From the NCBI RefSeq assembly GCF_003665435.1, contig NZ_CP023407.1, positions 4,823,501-4,887,500 on the forward strand: DNA of 64,000 nucleotides, written 5' to 3'. The notes under the pieces are model-generated. The model saw only the letters and a list, made by a program, of their open reading frames with translations, did no database searches and had not been told where the DNA came from. The position numbers and the translations under genes were made by a program. Of this stretch, positions 1 through 8,079 are shown piece after piece; position 1 is the stretch's first letter; the number at the start of each line of letters is the position of its first letter. This DNA comes from Streptomyces fungicidicus (lineage in GTDB: Bacteria > Actinomycetota > Actinomycetes > Streptomycetales > Streptomycetaceae).

Positions 1-1544
1 GACACGTCCCGCGGCAGCCGCAGGGTGAACACGGCACCGCCCTCCGGGGAGTTGGCCGCGGTGATCTCGCCGCCGTGGATATGGGCGTTCTCCAGCGCGA
101 TCGACAGGCCCAGGCCGCTGCCCTCGGAGCGCGGCCGTGACGCGCTCGCCTTGTAGAAGCGGTCGAAGACATGCGGCAGGACCTCCTCGGGGATGCCCGG
201 CCCGTGGTCCCGCACCTCGATGACCACATCACCGCCGTCCCCGGCGCCCTCCGCGCCCTCCGCGGGGCACTCCCGCACCGCCACCCGCACGGGCGACCCG
301 CCGTGCTTGAGCGCGTTGCCGATGAGGTTGGCCAGGATCACGTCCAGCCGGCGCGGGTCGATCCGCGCGTGGATGCCCCGCTCGGTGTCCAGGTCGACCG
401 CGTCCAGCCAGGCGCGCGCGTCGATGCAGGCGGTGATCTGGTCGGCGACGTCGACGTCGTCCAGGACCAGCCGGGCGGTGCCCGCGTCGAAGCGGGTGAC
501 CTCCATCAGGTTCTCCACCAGGTCGTTCAGCCGCCGGGTCTCGCTCACCACCAGCCGTACCGCGGGCTCGACCATCGGGTCGATGCCGCCGCCCTCGGAC
601 TCCAGCTCCTCCTCCAGGACCTCGGTCACCGCCGTGATCGCGGTCAGCGGCGTACGCAGCTCATGGCTCATGTCCGCCACGAACCGCCGGGACGCCTCGT
701 CGCGGCCGGCCATGTCCGCCACCCGCTTCTCCAGCGCCTCCGCCGCCTTGTTGAACGTCCGGGAGAGGTCCGCCAGTTCGTCGGTGCCCGACACCCTCAG
801 CCGGGTGTCCAGCTTGCCCTCTCCGAGCCGCCGGGCGGCCGCCCCGAGCCGCTGCACCGGCTTCAGCACGGTCGTGGCGGCGGCGTGCGCGAGCAGCGCG
901 GAACCTATCAGCGCCAGCGCGGTGGCGATCCCCAGCGACCAGGCCAGCGAGTTGAGGTCCTTGGCCTCCGGCTCCAGCGACTTCAGCATGTAGCCGGTCG
1001 GCCCGCCGCCGATCACCATGGACCCCGCCACCAGGTACGGGGTGTCGTCGTCGATGATCCGCTGCCAGTAGAGATGGTGGGGGGACTTGTTGGTCGAGGT
1101 GATCCTCTGCCGCTCGGTGACCGCCTCGCGCAGCGAGACCGGCACGTCCTGCAGCGAGAAGCCGTTCAGCCCGCCCGAACTGCCGTACACAGTCCGCCCG
1201 TCGGGGTTCTCGGCGACCAGCAGCACGGTGAAGCGCTGGCTGCTGTTCGCCATCTGCCCCGCCGTGCGCTGCAGTTCGTCCTGGGTCGGGTGCTCGGGCA
1301 GCGCGCCCGCCCGGTTGCGCATCTCCTGCTCGAAGTCGCGCAGCACCGCGTCCTGCGTACGGGTCAGCACCGACTCGCGGTTCAGCCAGTAGGCGATACC
1401 GGACGCGGAGACCGCGGCCGTGAGCGCCACCAGCCCGAACACCACGACCAGCCGCAGCCGCAGGCTCGTGAACCGCAGCCGTGACCACACTCCCCTGCGC
1501 GCGGCGGACCAGCCGCCGGTCCCCCCTTGGTGCTCCTGTGTCAC
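1..1544 (-). CDS. afsQ2: AfsQ2 sensor histidine kinase (C-terminus outside window)
   Basis: Membrane sensor kinase of the AfsQ1/AfsQ2 two-component system, which autophosphorylates and passes phosphate to AfsQ1. About 514 codons are present; the gene runs off the left edge in the last strand of the ATPase domain. Reading the minus strand, an N-terminal membrane helix is followed by an extracytoplasmic sensor segment, a second helix, a HAMP linker, a HisKA domain with the motif MSHELRTPLT near 650-672, and a HATPase_c domain whose G boxes lie at about 100-210. The GTG start overlaps the afsQ1 stop as GTGA (1541-1544), so translation is coupled to the regulator gene. The sequence agrees with my memory of S. 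coelicolor SCO4906 (535 aa). Confidence 0.93.
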   Translation of the reverse strand, partial: MTQEHQGGTGGWSAARRGVWSRLRFTSLRLRLVVVFGLVALTAAVSASGIAYWLNRESVLTRTQDAVLRDFEQEMRNRAGALPEHPTQDELQRTAGQMANSSQRFTVLLVAENPDGRTVYGSSGGLNGFSLQDVPVSLREAVTERQRITSTNKSPHHLYWQRIIDDDTPYLVAGSMVIGGGPTGYMLKSLEPEAKDLNSLAWSLGIATALALIGSALLAHAAATTVLKPVQRLGAAARRLGEGKLDTRLRVSGTDELADLSRTFNKAAEALEKRVADMAGRDEASRRFVADMSHELRTPLTAITAVTEVLEEELESEGGGIDPMVEPAVRLVVSETRRLNDLVENLMEVTRFDAGTARLVLDDVDVADQITACIDARAWLDAVDLDTERGIHARIDPRRLDVILANLIGNALKHGGSPVRVAVRECPAEGAEGAGDGGDVVIEVRDHGPGIPEEVLPHVFDRFYKASASRPRSEGSGLGLSIALENAHIHGGEITAANSPEGGAVFTLRLPRDV

Positions 1545-2236
1545 TGAGGCGCGTCCAGCCGGTAGCCGACACCGCGCACCGTACGGATCAGGGTCGGGGA
1601 GGACGGCACGTCCTCGACCTTGGCGCGCAGCCGCTGGACACAGGCGTCCACCAGACGCGAGTCGCCCAGGTAGTCGTGCTCCCACACCAGCCGCAGCAAC
1701 TGCTGCCGGGACAGCGCCTGCCCCGGCCGCCGGCTCAGCTCCAGCAGCAGCCGCAGCTCGGTCGGGGTGAGCTGGAGGTCCTCGCCGTTCTTCGTCACGG
1801 TCATCGCCGAACGGTCGATGACCAGACTGCCGAAGGTCGCCGAGTCGCTGGACTCCCGCTCCCCGCGCCGCAGCACCGCGCGGATACGGGCGTCCAGCAC
1901 CCGGCCCTGCACGGGTTTGACGACGTAGTCGTCGGCGCCGGACTCCAGCCCGACCACCACGTCGATGTCGTCGTTGCGGGCGGTCAGCAGGATGATCGGC
2001 AGCTGGTCCGTGCGCCGGATGCGCCGGCACACCTCGAACCCGTCGATGCCGGGCAGCATCACATCCAGCACGATCAGATCCGGCCGCTGCTCGCGCAGCA
2101 GCTTCAGACCGTCCTCACCACTGGCAGCGGTCGCCACCCGGTGACCCTGGCGCGTCAGTGAGAGCTCCAGGGCCGTGCGGATGGCGTCGTCGTCCTCGAT
2201 CAGCAACAGGGAAGGCACGGGCTCATTCTGGCCCAT
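1541..2236 (-). CDS. afsQ1: AfsQ1 response regulator (OmpR/PhoB class)
   Basis: DNA-binding response regulator, 231 aa. An N-terminal receiver domain has the acidic pocket IEDDD and the phospho-acceptor Asp58 in LIVLDVMLPG, with the conserved Lys in YVVKPV. The C-terminal winged helix ends with RTVRGVGYRLD. Known family role: nutrient-responsive control of antibiotic production and of sigQ. The ATG at 2236 is preceded by AGGGAGG, so I prefer it to the GTG six codons downstream that matches the start used in S. coelicolor. Transcribed first in the afsQ1-afsQ2 operon and divergent from sigQ, with a direct-repeat binding site in the shared spacer. Confidence 0.96.
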   Translation of the reverse strand: MGQNEPVPSLLLIEDDDAIRTALELSLTRQGHRVATAASGEDGLKLLREQRPDLIVLDVMLPGIDGFEVCRRIRRTDQLPIILLTARNDDIDVVVGLESGADDYVVKPVQGRVLDARIRAVLRRGERESSDSATFGSLVIDRSAMTVTKNGEDLQLTPTELRLLLELSRRPGQALSRQQLLRLVWEHDYLGDSRLVDACVQRLRAKVEDVPSSPTLIRTVRGVGYRLDAPQ

Positions 2237-2335
2237 GGAGGCCTCCCTCTTCGACCCGTGGGCGGCAGATGCCCGTTGGGCCCGGATACGTGCCGCTACG
2301 TGCACGGACGCCTGTGAAGGATCTGTGGTCCCGCG

Positions 2336-2364
2336 GTGACCGACCCCTGTGACACGTCTGTGAC
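2336..2364. promoter_or_regulatory. AfsQ1 box in the afsQ1-sigQ spacer
   Basis: GTGAC at 2349-2353 and GTGAC at 2360-2364 are separated by exactly six bases, the reported AfsQ1 pattern GTnAC-n6-GTnAC. A third GTGAC lies at 2336-2340, eight bases upstream of the first half-site. The site lies in the 225-bp spacer between the divergent afsQ1 and sigQ genes, so it could serve activation of sigQ, autoregulation, or both. Confidence 0.8.
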
Positions 2365-2461
2365 AGTCGGCAGACACGGCCATGAAGGTCCCCCGGCAAG
2401 CTTTTCGGCACAAGCACAACAGCAGGGCAGAACACCGGAAGTCCACGACGGGGGGCGCGAG

Positions 2462-3199
2462 ATGAACACGCTGCACGGCACCAGCACCAGCGCAGTGATC
2501 ACGCGTCTGCACGATCTGCACCGGGGTTCAGAGAAGTCCGGTGCCGTGAGCGGGCGGGGGTGCGCTCGCGGCACCGGGCGTCAGCACACCGCGATCATGA
2601 CGGTGGTGGACGCGCCCACGGGGGGCACGCACGGGGGGACCGCGTACGGGGAGGACCAGGGGGAACGCCGCTCCCCGGCGGAGGCGGAGTTCACCGCCTA
2701 CGTCCAGGAGCGCCGCGCCTCCCTGTACGCCACCGCCTACCACCTGACCGGCGACCGCTTCGAGGCCGAGGACCTGCTGCAGAGCGCGCTGTTCTCGACC
2801 TACCGGGCGTGGGACCGGATCAGCGACAAGGCGGCCGTCGGCGGCTACCTGCGCCGGACCATGACCAACCTGCACATCAGCGCGTGGCGCCGCCGCAAGC
2901 TGAACGAGTACCCGACCGAGGAACTGCCGGAGACGGCCCAGGACACGGACGCGATGCGCGGCACCGAGCTGCGCGCGGTCCTGTGGCAGGCGCTGGCCCG
3001 GCTGCCCGAGCTCCAGCGCACCATGCTGGTCCTGCGCTACTACGAGGGTCGTACGGACCCGGAGATCGCGGACATCCTCGGCATCAGTGTCGGCACGGTG
3101 AAGTCGAGCATCTGGCGGTCGCTCCGCCGGCTGCGCGAGGACGAGGTCCTCAGCTTCGGCCGTGACGAGGAGGACGCCTTCGGGGAGCTTGTCGCCTGA
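2462..3199 (+). CDS. sigQ: SigQ, ECF-type RNA polymerase sigma factor (SigE family)
   Basis: ECF sigma factor of 245 aa. Region 2 is seen around FTAYVQERRASLYATAYHLT and AEDLLQSAL, and region 4 around LQRTMLVLRYYEGRT followed by the helix-turn-helix EIADILGISVGTVKSS. About 75 residues precede region 2, unusually long for the class but matching SigQ as I recall it. The start chosen is the ATG at 2462 (MNTLH), with a G-rich Shine-Dalgarno just upstream; the frame is also open upstream to 2336, but that part overlaps the AfsQ1 box. Divergent from afsQ1 and the known direct target of AfsQ1. No anti-sigma gene follows; the next gene converges. Confidence 0.93.
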   Translation: MNTLHGTSTSAVITRLHDLHRGSEKSGAVSGRGCARGTGRQHTAIMTVVDAPTGGTHGGTAYGEDQGERRSPAEAEFTAYVQERRASLYATAYHLTGDRFEAEDLLQSALFSTYRAWDRISDKAAVGGYLRRTMTNLHISAWRRRKLNEYPTEELPETAQDTDAMRGTELRAVLWQALARLPELQRTMLVLRYYEGRTDPEIADILGISVGTVKSSIWRSLRRLREDEVLSFGRDEEDAFGELVA

Positions 3200-3480
3200 A
3201 GGTTCGGGGGGACCACGGGGGGAGTAAGAGGGGGACAGCGGGGACGTCGGGGGACGTCGCCGTGACCGGTGGGGACCGGGGGAACACGGGGAAACAGGGG
3301 GGAACCCGGGGGAAAAGGGGGAACAGCGGGGGAGCACAGGGGGGTCACGGGGGACCTCCGGTGATCCGGGGGATCCGGGGGATCCGGAGGGATCGCGGGG
3401 GAGTGCGAAACAGCGGGACTGGTAGGGCCGGGGGGCCCGTCCGGTCCCGCCTTTCGTGCGCGCCCGGCTCTCCCTGGCGG
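3200..3480. other. Purine-rich intergenic region with many G-runs
   Basis: This 281-bp space between the convergent sigQ and kinase-like genes has no credible gene. From about 3207 to 3410 the plus strand is dominated by runs of three to six G separated by short A/C/T stretches, with a locally repeated GGATCC-GGG pattern near 3362-3390. It is strongly G-skewed and could fold as G-quadruplex or act as a transcription roadblock. No clean hairpin terminator was found here. Confidence 0.6.
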
Positions 3481-4143
3481 CTACCGCTGGGACGGCGTGG
3501 CCGTCGCGCCCGTCGCGTCCGGCGCCGTGCGTCCGGCGACCGCCGCCCTCGCCAGACGGCCCAGCGCCTCGTCCCGGTCGCAGGCGTGCGCGCCGAGCGC
3601 CGTCTGACGGGCGATGATCGACCGTTCCAGCCGCATCAGCCGCCAGCCGCGGCGGAGCAGGAACGGCACCGACTTGCGGCCCTCCCTGAGGTCCCGCAGG
3701 AAGCGTCGCCGGAAGGTCCGCACCGGGCCCCTGTTCAGGCACAGCGCGTCGGCCAGCAGCCCCTGTTCACGGCAGCGGCCCACGATCTCCGCGGCGAAGA
3801 CGCCCTCCGCGATGAACAGCGGGGTGCCGCCGATGTCGACGGCCGCCTCTCCCGTACGGGCGCTCAGCGAGATGTCGTAGACGGGGACCTCGGCGCGACG
3901 GGTGCGGCACAGCCGGTCGATCGCGGCCACGGCGGTGTCCGCGTCCCAGGAGCCGGGATGGTCCCAGTCGATGTCGGAGGTGCCGGCCACCAGGGGCAGC
4001 GACGGGTCGTCACCCTCCTTGTAGAAGTCGTCGAGGCGCAGCACCGGAAGGCCGGAGCGGGCCGCGAGGAGGGACTTGCCGGAGCCGGAGGGGCCGCAGA
4101 GCAGCACGACTCGCGCGGATATGGACGACGGGGAGGAGCTCAC
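3481..4143 (-). CDS. Uridine kinase-like P-loop NTPase
   Basis: P-loop kinase of 220 aa in the uridine/cytidine kinase and phosphoribulokinase fold. Walker A is GPSGSGKS near the N-terminus; the conserved LRLDDFYK segment and the DWDHPGSWD loop are the nucleoside kinase hallmarks, and FIAEGVFA marks the Walker B strand. A basic stretch (TFRRRFLRDLREGRKS) corresponds to the lid. Likely phosphorylates uridine/cytidine with ATP in the cytoplasm, though the true substrate in Streptomyces is not established to my knowledge. The GTG start at 4143 gives VSSSPSSIS and matches homologues I recall; longer in-frame starts enter the promoter of the divergent secreted gene. It converges with sigQ. Confidence 0.8.
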   Translation of the reverse strand: MSSSPSSISARVVLLCGPSGSGKSLLAARSGLPVLRLDDFYKEGDDPSLPLVAGTSDIDWDHPGSWDADTAVAAIDRLCRTRRAEVPVYDISLSARTGEAAVDIGGTPLFIAEGVFAAEIVGRCREQGLLADALCLNRGPVRTFRRRFLRDLREGRKSVPFLLRRGWRLMRLERSIIARQTALGAHACDRDEALGRLARAAVAGRTAPDATGATATPSQR

Positions 4144-4196
4144 GGGACACCAGTTTGAGGCATCGTCCGGGTGGCGTACGACCCCGCGGCAGGGCT

Positions 4197-4226
4197 TTGA
4201 AGCACGCATCACACTTCCACTACTCT
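4197..4226 (+). promoter_or_regulatory. Sigma-70-like promoter of the small secreted protein
   Basis: TTGAAG at 4197-4202 and TACTCT at 4221-4226 are separated by 18 bases, close to the vegetative TTGACA/TATAAT consensus. The predicted start of transcription near 4233 gives a leader of about 40 bases before the ATG at 4272. Confidence 0.55.
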
Positions 4227-4271
4227 GCGCGTCGGACCGATTACCCGGCGAAGGCGCGAGGTGGCAGAGCG

Positions 4272-4610
4272 ATGGCACGACACAGGGCTCCCAGGACACC
4301 GGTCGCGCGGCGCGCGCTGACGGTCCTCGCGACCGCGGGAGTGGTGCTCGGCGCCGGCGCGGCCACGGCGGCGGCCGCGGACTCCGGGGGGCTCGCGGAC
4401 GACGCCGGGCACGCCGTCGGCGCGGTCGCGGACCTCAAGCCCAACCCGCTGGCCGGCACGGGCGTGGACCCGCTCGACAACGGCGTCGGCACCCAGGTCG
4501 CCGACTTCCGGTCGGTGGACTCCCGGGAGGTCACGGGACCGGTCGCCCAGGCGCCTTCGGTGGGCAGCGTTCCGGTGGCGGGACAGGCCGCCGGGATGCT
4601 GCGGAGCTGA
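4272..4610 (+). CDS. Small secreted protein of unknown function
   Basis: A 112-aa protein with a basic N-terminus (RHRAPRTPVARRAL), an Ala/Gly/Val-rich hydrophobic core and an AAAADS-type cleavage region near residue 35, i.e. a Sec signal peptide. The mature part is about 75 residues, rich in Gly, Val, Asp and Pro, with no cysteines and no domain I recognise. It has its own vegetative-type promoter and is followed by a strong 20-bp hairpin, so it is a single-gene transcript. Similar short secreted proteins occur at this position in other streptomycetes as far as I recall. Function unknown. Confidence 0.72.
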   Translation: MARHRAPRTPVARRALTVLATAGVVLGAGAATAAAADSGGLADDAGHAVGAVADLKPNPLAGTGVDPLDNGVGTQVADFRSVDSREVTGPVAQAPSVGSVPVAGQAAGMLRS

Positions 4611-4614
4611 ACGG

Positions 4615-4660
4615 CGGAGCGCCGTGCCCCGCCCTGAAGGGGGCGGGGCACGGCGCTCCG
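4615..4660. terminator. 20-bp perfect hairpin between convergent genes
   Basis: Arms 4615-4634 and 4641-4660 pair perfectly over 20 bp around a 6-base loop. There is no T-tract, as is usual in Streptomyces. It lies between the ends of the secreted-protein gene and the short aldehyde dehydrogenase gene and can serve both. Confidence 0.8.
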
Positions 4661-4676
4661 GCCGCGGGGGCGTCGC

Positions 4677-5564
4677 TCAGTACGCCGAACCGGACGCGCC
4701 CAGCGAACCCGTCGGGTGCCAGACCGTCTTGGTCTCCAGGAACGCCGTCATGCGGTCCGTGCCGGGAGTCGCCGACCAGTTGTCCACAGGCTGTGGACGC
4801 AGCACGCGCTTCAGGTTGTCCGCGGCCGCGATCTCCAGCTCCTTCGCCAGCGCCTCGTCGGCGCCCGCGAGGTCGATCGCGTTGACGTCCTGGTGCGCGG
4901 CGAGCGGGGCGGCGATCTCCGCCGTACGGCCGGAGAGGATGTTGACCACGCCGCCCGGGAGGTCGGAGGTGGCCAGCACCTCGCCGAGGGAGAGCGCCGG
5001 GAGCGGGGACTTCTCGCTCGCGACGACCACCGCCGTGTTGCCGGTCGCGATCACCGGGGCGACGACCGAGACCAGGCCCAGGAAGGACGACTCCTGGGGG
5101 GCGAGGACGGCGACCACTCCCGTCGGCTCGGGGGAGGAGAGGTTGAAGAACGGTCCCGCGACCGGGTTGCCGCCGCCGACCACCTGGGCGATCTTGTCGG
5201 TCCAGCCCGCGTACCAGACCCAGCGGTCGATCGCCGCGTCCACCTGGTCGCCGGCCTTCGACTTCGACAGGCCCTCGGCCTCGGCGACCTCACGGACGTA
5301 CTGGTCCCGGCGGCCCTCCAGCATCTCCGCGACGCGGTAGAGGATCTGGCCGCGGTTGTACGCCGTCGCGCCCGCCCAGCCGCCGAACGCCTTCCGCGCG
5401 GCGACCACCGCGTCACGGGCGTCCTTGCGGGACGAGAGCGGGGCGTTGGCCAGCCAGTTCTTCTTCGCGTCGGTCACCTCGTACACCCGGCCGCTCTCGG
5501 AACGCGGGAACTTCCCGCCGACGTACAGCTTGTAGGTCTTCAGCACGTTGAGTCGGTCAGACAT
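4677..5564 (-). CDS. Short aldehyde dehydrogenase-family protein lacking the catalytic domain
   Basis: A 295-aa member of the aldehyde dehydrogenase superfamily, against about 480 aa for a full enzyme. The N-terminal NAD-binding part is recognisable: LYVGGKFPRSESGRVYEV, DAVVAARKAFGGW, YAGWTDKIAQ and PTGVVAVLAP. The Glu of the usual ELGGK and the nucleophilic Cys of GQxC are absent, so it is unlikely to oxidise aldehydes by itself. It overlaps the stop of the full-length enzyme gene upstream by 8 bp (5557-5564), so the two are co-translated. It may be a structural or regulatory partner of that enzyme. The frame is intact, so this is a conserved short form rather than decay. Confidence 0.8.
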   Translation of the reverse strand: MSDRLNVLKTYKLYVGGKFPRSESGRVYEVTDAKKNWLANAPLSSRKDARDAVVAARKAFGGWAGATAYNRGQILYRVAEMLEGRRDQYVREVAEAEGLSKSKAGDQVDAAIDRWVWYAGWTDKIAQVVGGGNPVAGPFFNLSSPEPTGVVAVLAPQESSFLGLVSVVAPVIATGNTAVVVASEKSPLPALSLGEVLATSDLPGGVVNILSGRTAEIAAPLAAHQDVNAIDLAGADEALAKELEIAAADNLKRVLRPQPVDNWSATPGTDRMTAFLETKTVWHPTGSLGASGSAY

Positions 5565-7008
5565 CGAGGTACGCCTCCAGGCCGTGGCGGCCGCCCTCGC
5601 GACCGAAGCCCGACTCCTTGTAGCCGCCGAACGGCGAGGTCGGGTCGAACTTGTTGAACGTGTTGGACCAGATCACTCCCGCGCGGAGCTTGTTCGCGAC
5701 CGCGAGGATGCGCGAGCCCTTCTCCGTCCAGATGCCGGCCGACAGGCCGTACGGCGTGTTGTTGGCCTTGGCGACCGCCTCGTCGGGCGTGCGGAAGGTG
5801 AGGACGGACAGGACCGGGCCGAAGATCTCGTCGCGGGCGACGGTGTGCGCCTGGGTGACGCCCGTGAACAGCGTCGGGGCGAACCAGTAGCCGCTCTCCG
5901 GGAGTTCGCACGCCGGGGACCAGCGCTCGGCGCCCTCCGCCTCGCCCCGGTCCGCCAGCGCGGTGATCCGGGCCAGCTGCTCGGCGGAGTTGATCGCGCC
6001 GATGTCGGTGTTCTTGTCCAGCGGGTCGCCGAGGCGGAGCGTGGACAGACGGCGCTTGAGGGAGTCCAGCAGCTCGTCGTGGATCGACTCCTGGACCAGC
6101 AGACGGGAGCCCGCGCAGCAGACCTGGCCCTGGTTGAAGAAGATGCCGTTGACGATGCCCTCGACGGCCTGGTCGATCGGGGCGTCGTCGAAGACGATGT
6201 TGGCGCCCTTGCCGCCGAGTTCGAGGGTCACCTTCTTGCGGGTGCCCGCGACCGTGCGCGCGATCTCCTTGCCGACGGCGGTCGAACCGGTGAAGGCGAC
6301 CTTGTTCACGTCGGGGTGGGCGATCAGCGCGGCTCCGGCGCGGCCGTCACCGGTGACGATGTTGACGACGCCCCTGGGGAGCCCCGCCTGACGGCAGATG
6401 TCCGCGAAGAACAGCGCGGAGAGGGGGGTCGTCTCGGCGGGCTTCAGGACGACAGTGTTGCCCGTGGCGAGCGCCGGGGCGATCTTCCACGCCAGCATCA
6501 GCAGCGGGAAGTTCCAGGGGATGACCTGGCCGGCCACGCCGAGGGGGCGCGGGTTCGCGCCGTAGCCGGCGTGGTCCAGCTTGTCGGCCCAGCCCGCGTA
6601 GTAGAAGAAGTGCGCGGCGACCAGGGGCAGGTCCGCGTCGCGGGTCTCCCTGATCGGCTTGCCGTTGTCGAGGGTTTCGAGGACGGCCAGCTCGCGGCTG
6701 CGCTCCTGGATGATCCGGGCGATCCGGAACAGGTACTTGGCGCGCTCCGCGCCGGGCAGCGCCGACCACTTCTCGAACGCCTTGCGGGCGGCCTTCACCG
6801 CGCGGTCGACGTCCGCCTCACCGGCCTCGGCGACCTCGGAGAGCACCTCCTCCGTGGAGGGGGAGACGGTCTTGAAGACCTTGCCGTCGGCGGCCTCGGT
6901 GAACTCGCCGTCGATGAACAGGCCGTAGGAGGGGGCGATGTCGACGACCGCGCGGGACTCGGGCGCCGGCGCGTACTCGAATGCGGGTGTCCGCTTTTCC
7001 ATGGTCAT
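5557..7008 (-). CDS. NAD(P)-dependent aldehyde dehydrogenase
   Basis: Full-length aldehyde dehydrogenase of 483 aa. Visible hallmarks are IPWNFPLLM, the Rossmann segment FTGSTAVGKEIA, the general base Glu263 in TLELGGKGAN, the nucleophile Cys297 in NQGQVCCAG and the C-terminal NNTPYGLSAG/FGGYKESGFGREGG. It sits 5 bp after deoC and overlaps the short homologue. DERA releases acetaldehyde from deoxyribose 5-phosphate, so oxidation of acetaldehyde to acetate is a reasonable inference for its role, although the substrate cannot be read from sequence. ATG codons at 7008 and 7002 are both possible starts. Confidence 0.9.
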   Translation of the reverse strand: MTMEKRTPAFEYAPAPESRAVVDIAPSYGLFIDGEFTEAADGKVFKTVSPSTEEVLSEVAEAGEADVDRAVKAARKAFEKWSALPGAERAKYLFRIARIIQERSRELAVLETLDNGKPIRETRDADLPLVAAHFFYYAGWADKLDHAGYGANPRPLGVAGQVIPWNFPLLMLAWKIAPALATGNTVVLKPAETTPLSALFFADICRQAGLPRGVVNIVTGDGRAGAALIAHPDVNKVAFTGSTAVGKEIARTVAGTRKKVTLELGGKGANIVFDDAPIDQAVEGIVNGIFFNQGQVCCAGSRLLVQESIHDELLDSLKRRLSTLRLGDPLDKNTDIGAINSAEQLARITALADRGEAEGAERWSPACELPESGYWFAPTLFTGVTQAHTVARDEIFGPVLSVLTFRTPDEAVAKANNTPYGLSAGIWTEKGSRILAVANKLRAGVIWSNTFNKFDPTSPFGGYKESGFGREGGRHGLEAYLDV

Positions 7009-7013
7009 GGGGG

Positions 7014-7967
7014 TCAGTCCACCGTCACGTAGTCAGGGCCGGAGTAGCGGCCGGTCGCCAGCTTCTGGCGCTGCATCAGCAGGTCGTTCAACAGCGAGGA
7101 GGCGCCGAAGCGGAACCAGTGGTTGTCCAGCCAGTCCTCGCCCGCGGTCTCGTTGACCAGGACCAGGAACTTGATGGCGTCCTTCGTCGTGCGGATGCCG
7201 CCGGCGGGCTTCACCCCGACCTGGACGCCGGTCTGGGCGCGGAAGTCGCGCACCGCCTCCAGCATGAGGAGGGTGTTCGCGGGGGTCGCGTTGACGGCGA
7301 CCTTGCCGGTCGACGTCTTGATGAAGTCCGCGCCGGCCAGCATGCCGAGCCAGCTGGCCCGGCGGATGTTGTCGTACGTCGACAGCTCGCCCGTCTCGAA
7401 GATGACCTTCAGGCGGGCGCTCGTCCCGCAGGCCTCCTTCACGGCGGTGATCTCGTCGTACACCTTCAGGTAGTCGCCCGCGAGGAACGCCCCGCGGTCG
7501 ATGACCATGTCGATCTCGTCCGCGCCGGCGGCGACGGCCTCGCGGACGTCCGCCAGCTTCACGGCGATCGGGGCGCGGCCGGCCGGGAACGCGGTGGCGA
7601 CGGACGCGACCTTGACGGTGGACCCCGCCACCGCCTGCTTCGCCGTGGCCACCATGTCGGGGTAGACGCAGACCGCGGCCGTGGCGGGCGTGGTGCGGTC
7701 GGTCGGGTCGGGGTGGACCGCCTTCGCGCCGAGCGCCCGGACCTTGCCCGGGGTGTCCGCGCCTTCCAGCGTCGTCAGGTCGACCATCGAGATGGCGAGG
7801 TCGATGGCGTACGCCTTCGCGGTCGTCTTGATCGAACGCGTGCCGAGCGAGGCGGCACGCGCCTCCAGGCCGACCGCGTCGACGCCGGGCAGCCCGTGGA
7901 GGAAGCGGCGCAGCGTGCTGCCGGACGCGGTGACGTCGCTGAGGGCGTGTGGTGCAGTGGTGGGCAT
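7014..7967 (-). CDS. deoC: Deoxyribose-phosphate aldolase (DERA)
   Basis: Class I aldolase of 317 aa that cleaves 2-deoxyribose 5-phosphate to acetaldehyde and glyceraldehyde 3-phosphate. The sequence shows EIDMVIDRGAFL, LKVIFETGEL, the Schiff-base lysine motif FIKTSTGK and VGVKPAGGIRT. The N-terminal extension of about 50 residues before the barrel is normal for the actinobacterial long form. The ATG at 7967 (MPTT) is chosen. It heads the deoC-aldehyde dehydrogenase-short homologue operon. The palindrome CTACGCGCGTAG lies 20 bp upstream and recurs before the purine nucleoside phosphorylase gene. Confidence 0.95.
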   Translation of the reverse strand: MPTTAPHALSDVTASGSTLRRFLHGLPGVDAVGLEARAASLGTRSIKTTAKAYAIDLAISMVDLTTLEGADTPGKVRALGAKAVHPDPTDRTTPATAAVCVYPDMVATAKQAVAGSTVKVASVATAFPAGRAPIAVKLADVREAVAAGADEIDMVIDRGAFLAGDYLKVYDEITAVKEACGTSARLKVIFETGELSTYDNIRRASWLGMLAGADFIKTSTGKVAVNATPANTLLMLEAVRDFRAQTGVQVGVKPAGGIRTTKDAIKFLVLVNETAGEDWLDNHWFRFGASSLLNDLLMQRQKLATGRYSGPDYVTVD

Positions 7968-7986
7968 GGTCACCAGACGAGCATAT

Positions 7987-7998
7987 CTACGCGCGTAG
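7987..7998. promoter_or_regulatory. Palindromic operator CTACGCGCGTAG upstream of deoC
   Basis: A perfect 12-bp palindrome with a central CpG, 20 bp upstream of the deoC start and about 80 bp upstream of the divergent PH-domain gene. The same 12 bp, extended by AT on one side, is found at 12082-12093 before the purine nucleoside phosphorylase gene. A central CG is typical of LacI-family operators. The regulator is not identified. Confidence 0.65.
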
Positions 7999-8079
7999 CG
8001 GCTGTACAGCCCCCGAGATCCTCCCGTACGGCGTCCGCCGCCTGCGAGGCTCCGCCGGGCGTCGTGCAGAATCGGGAGC

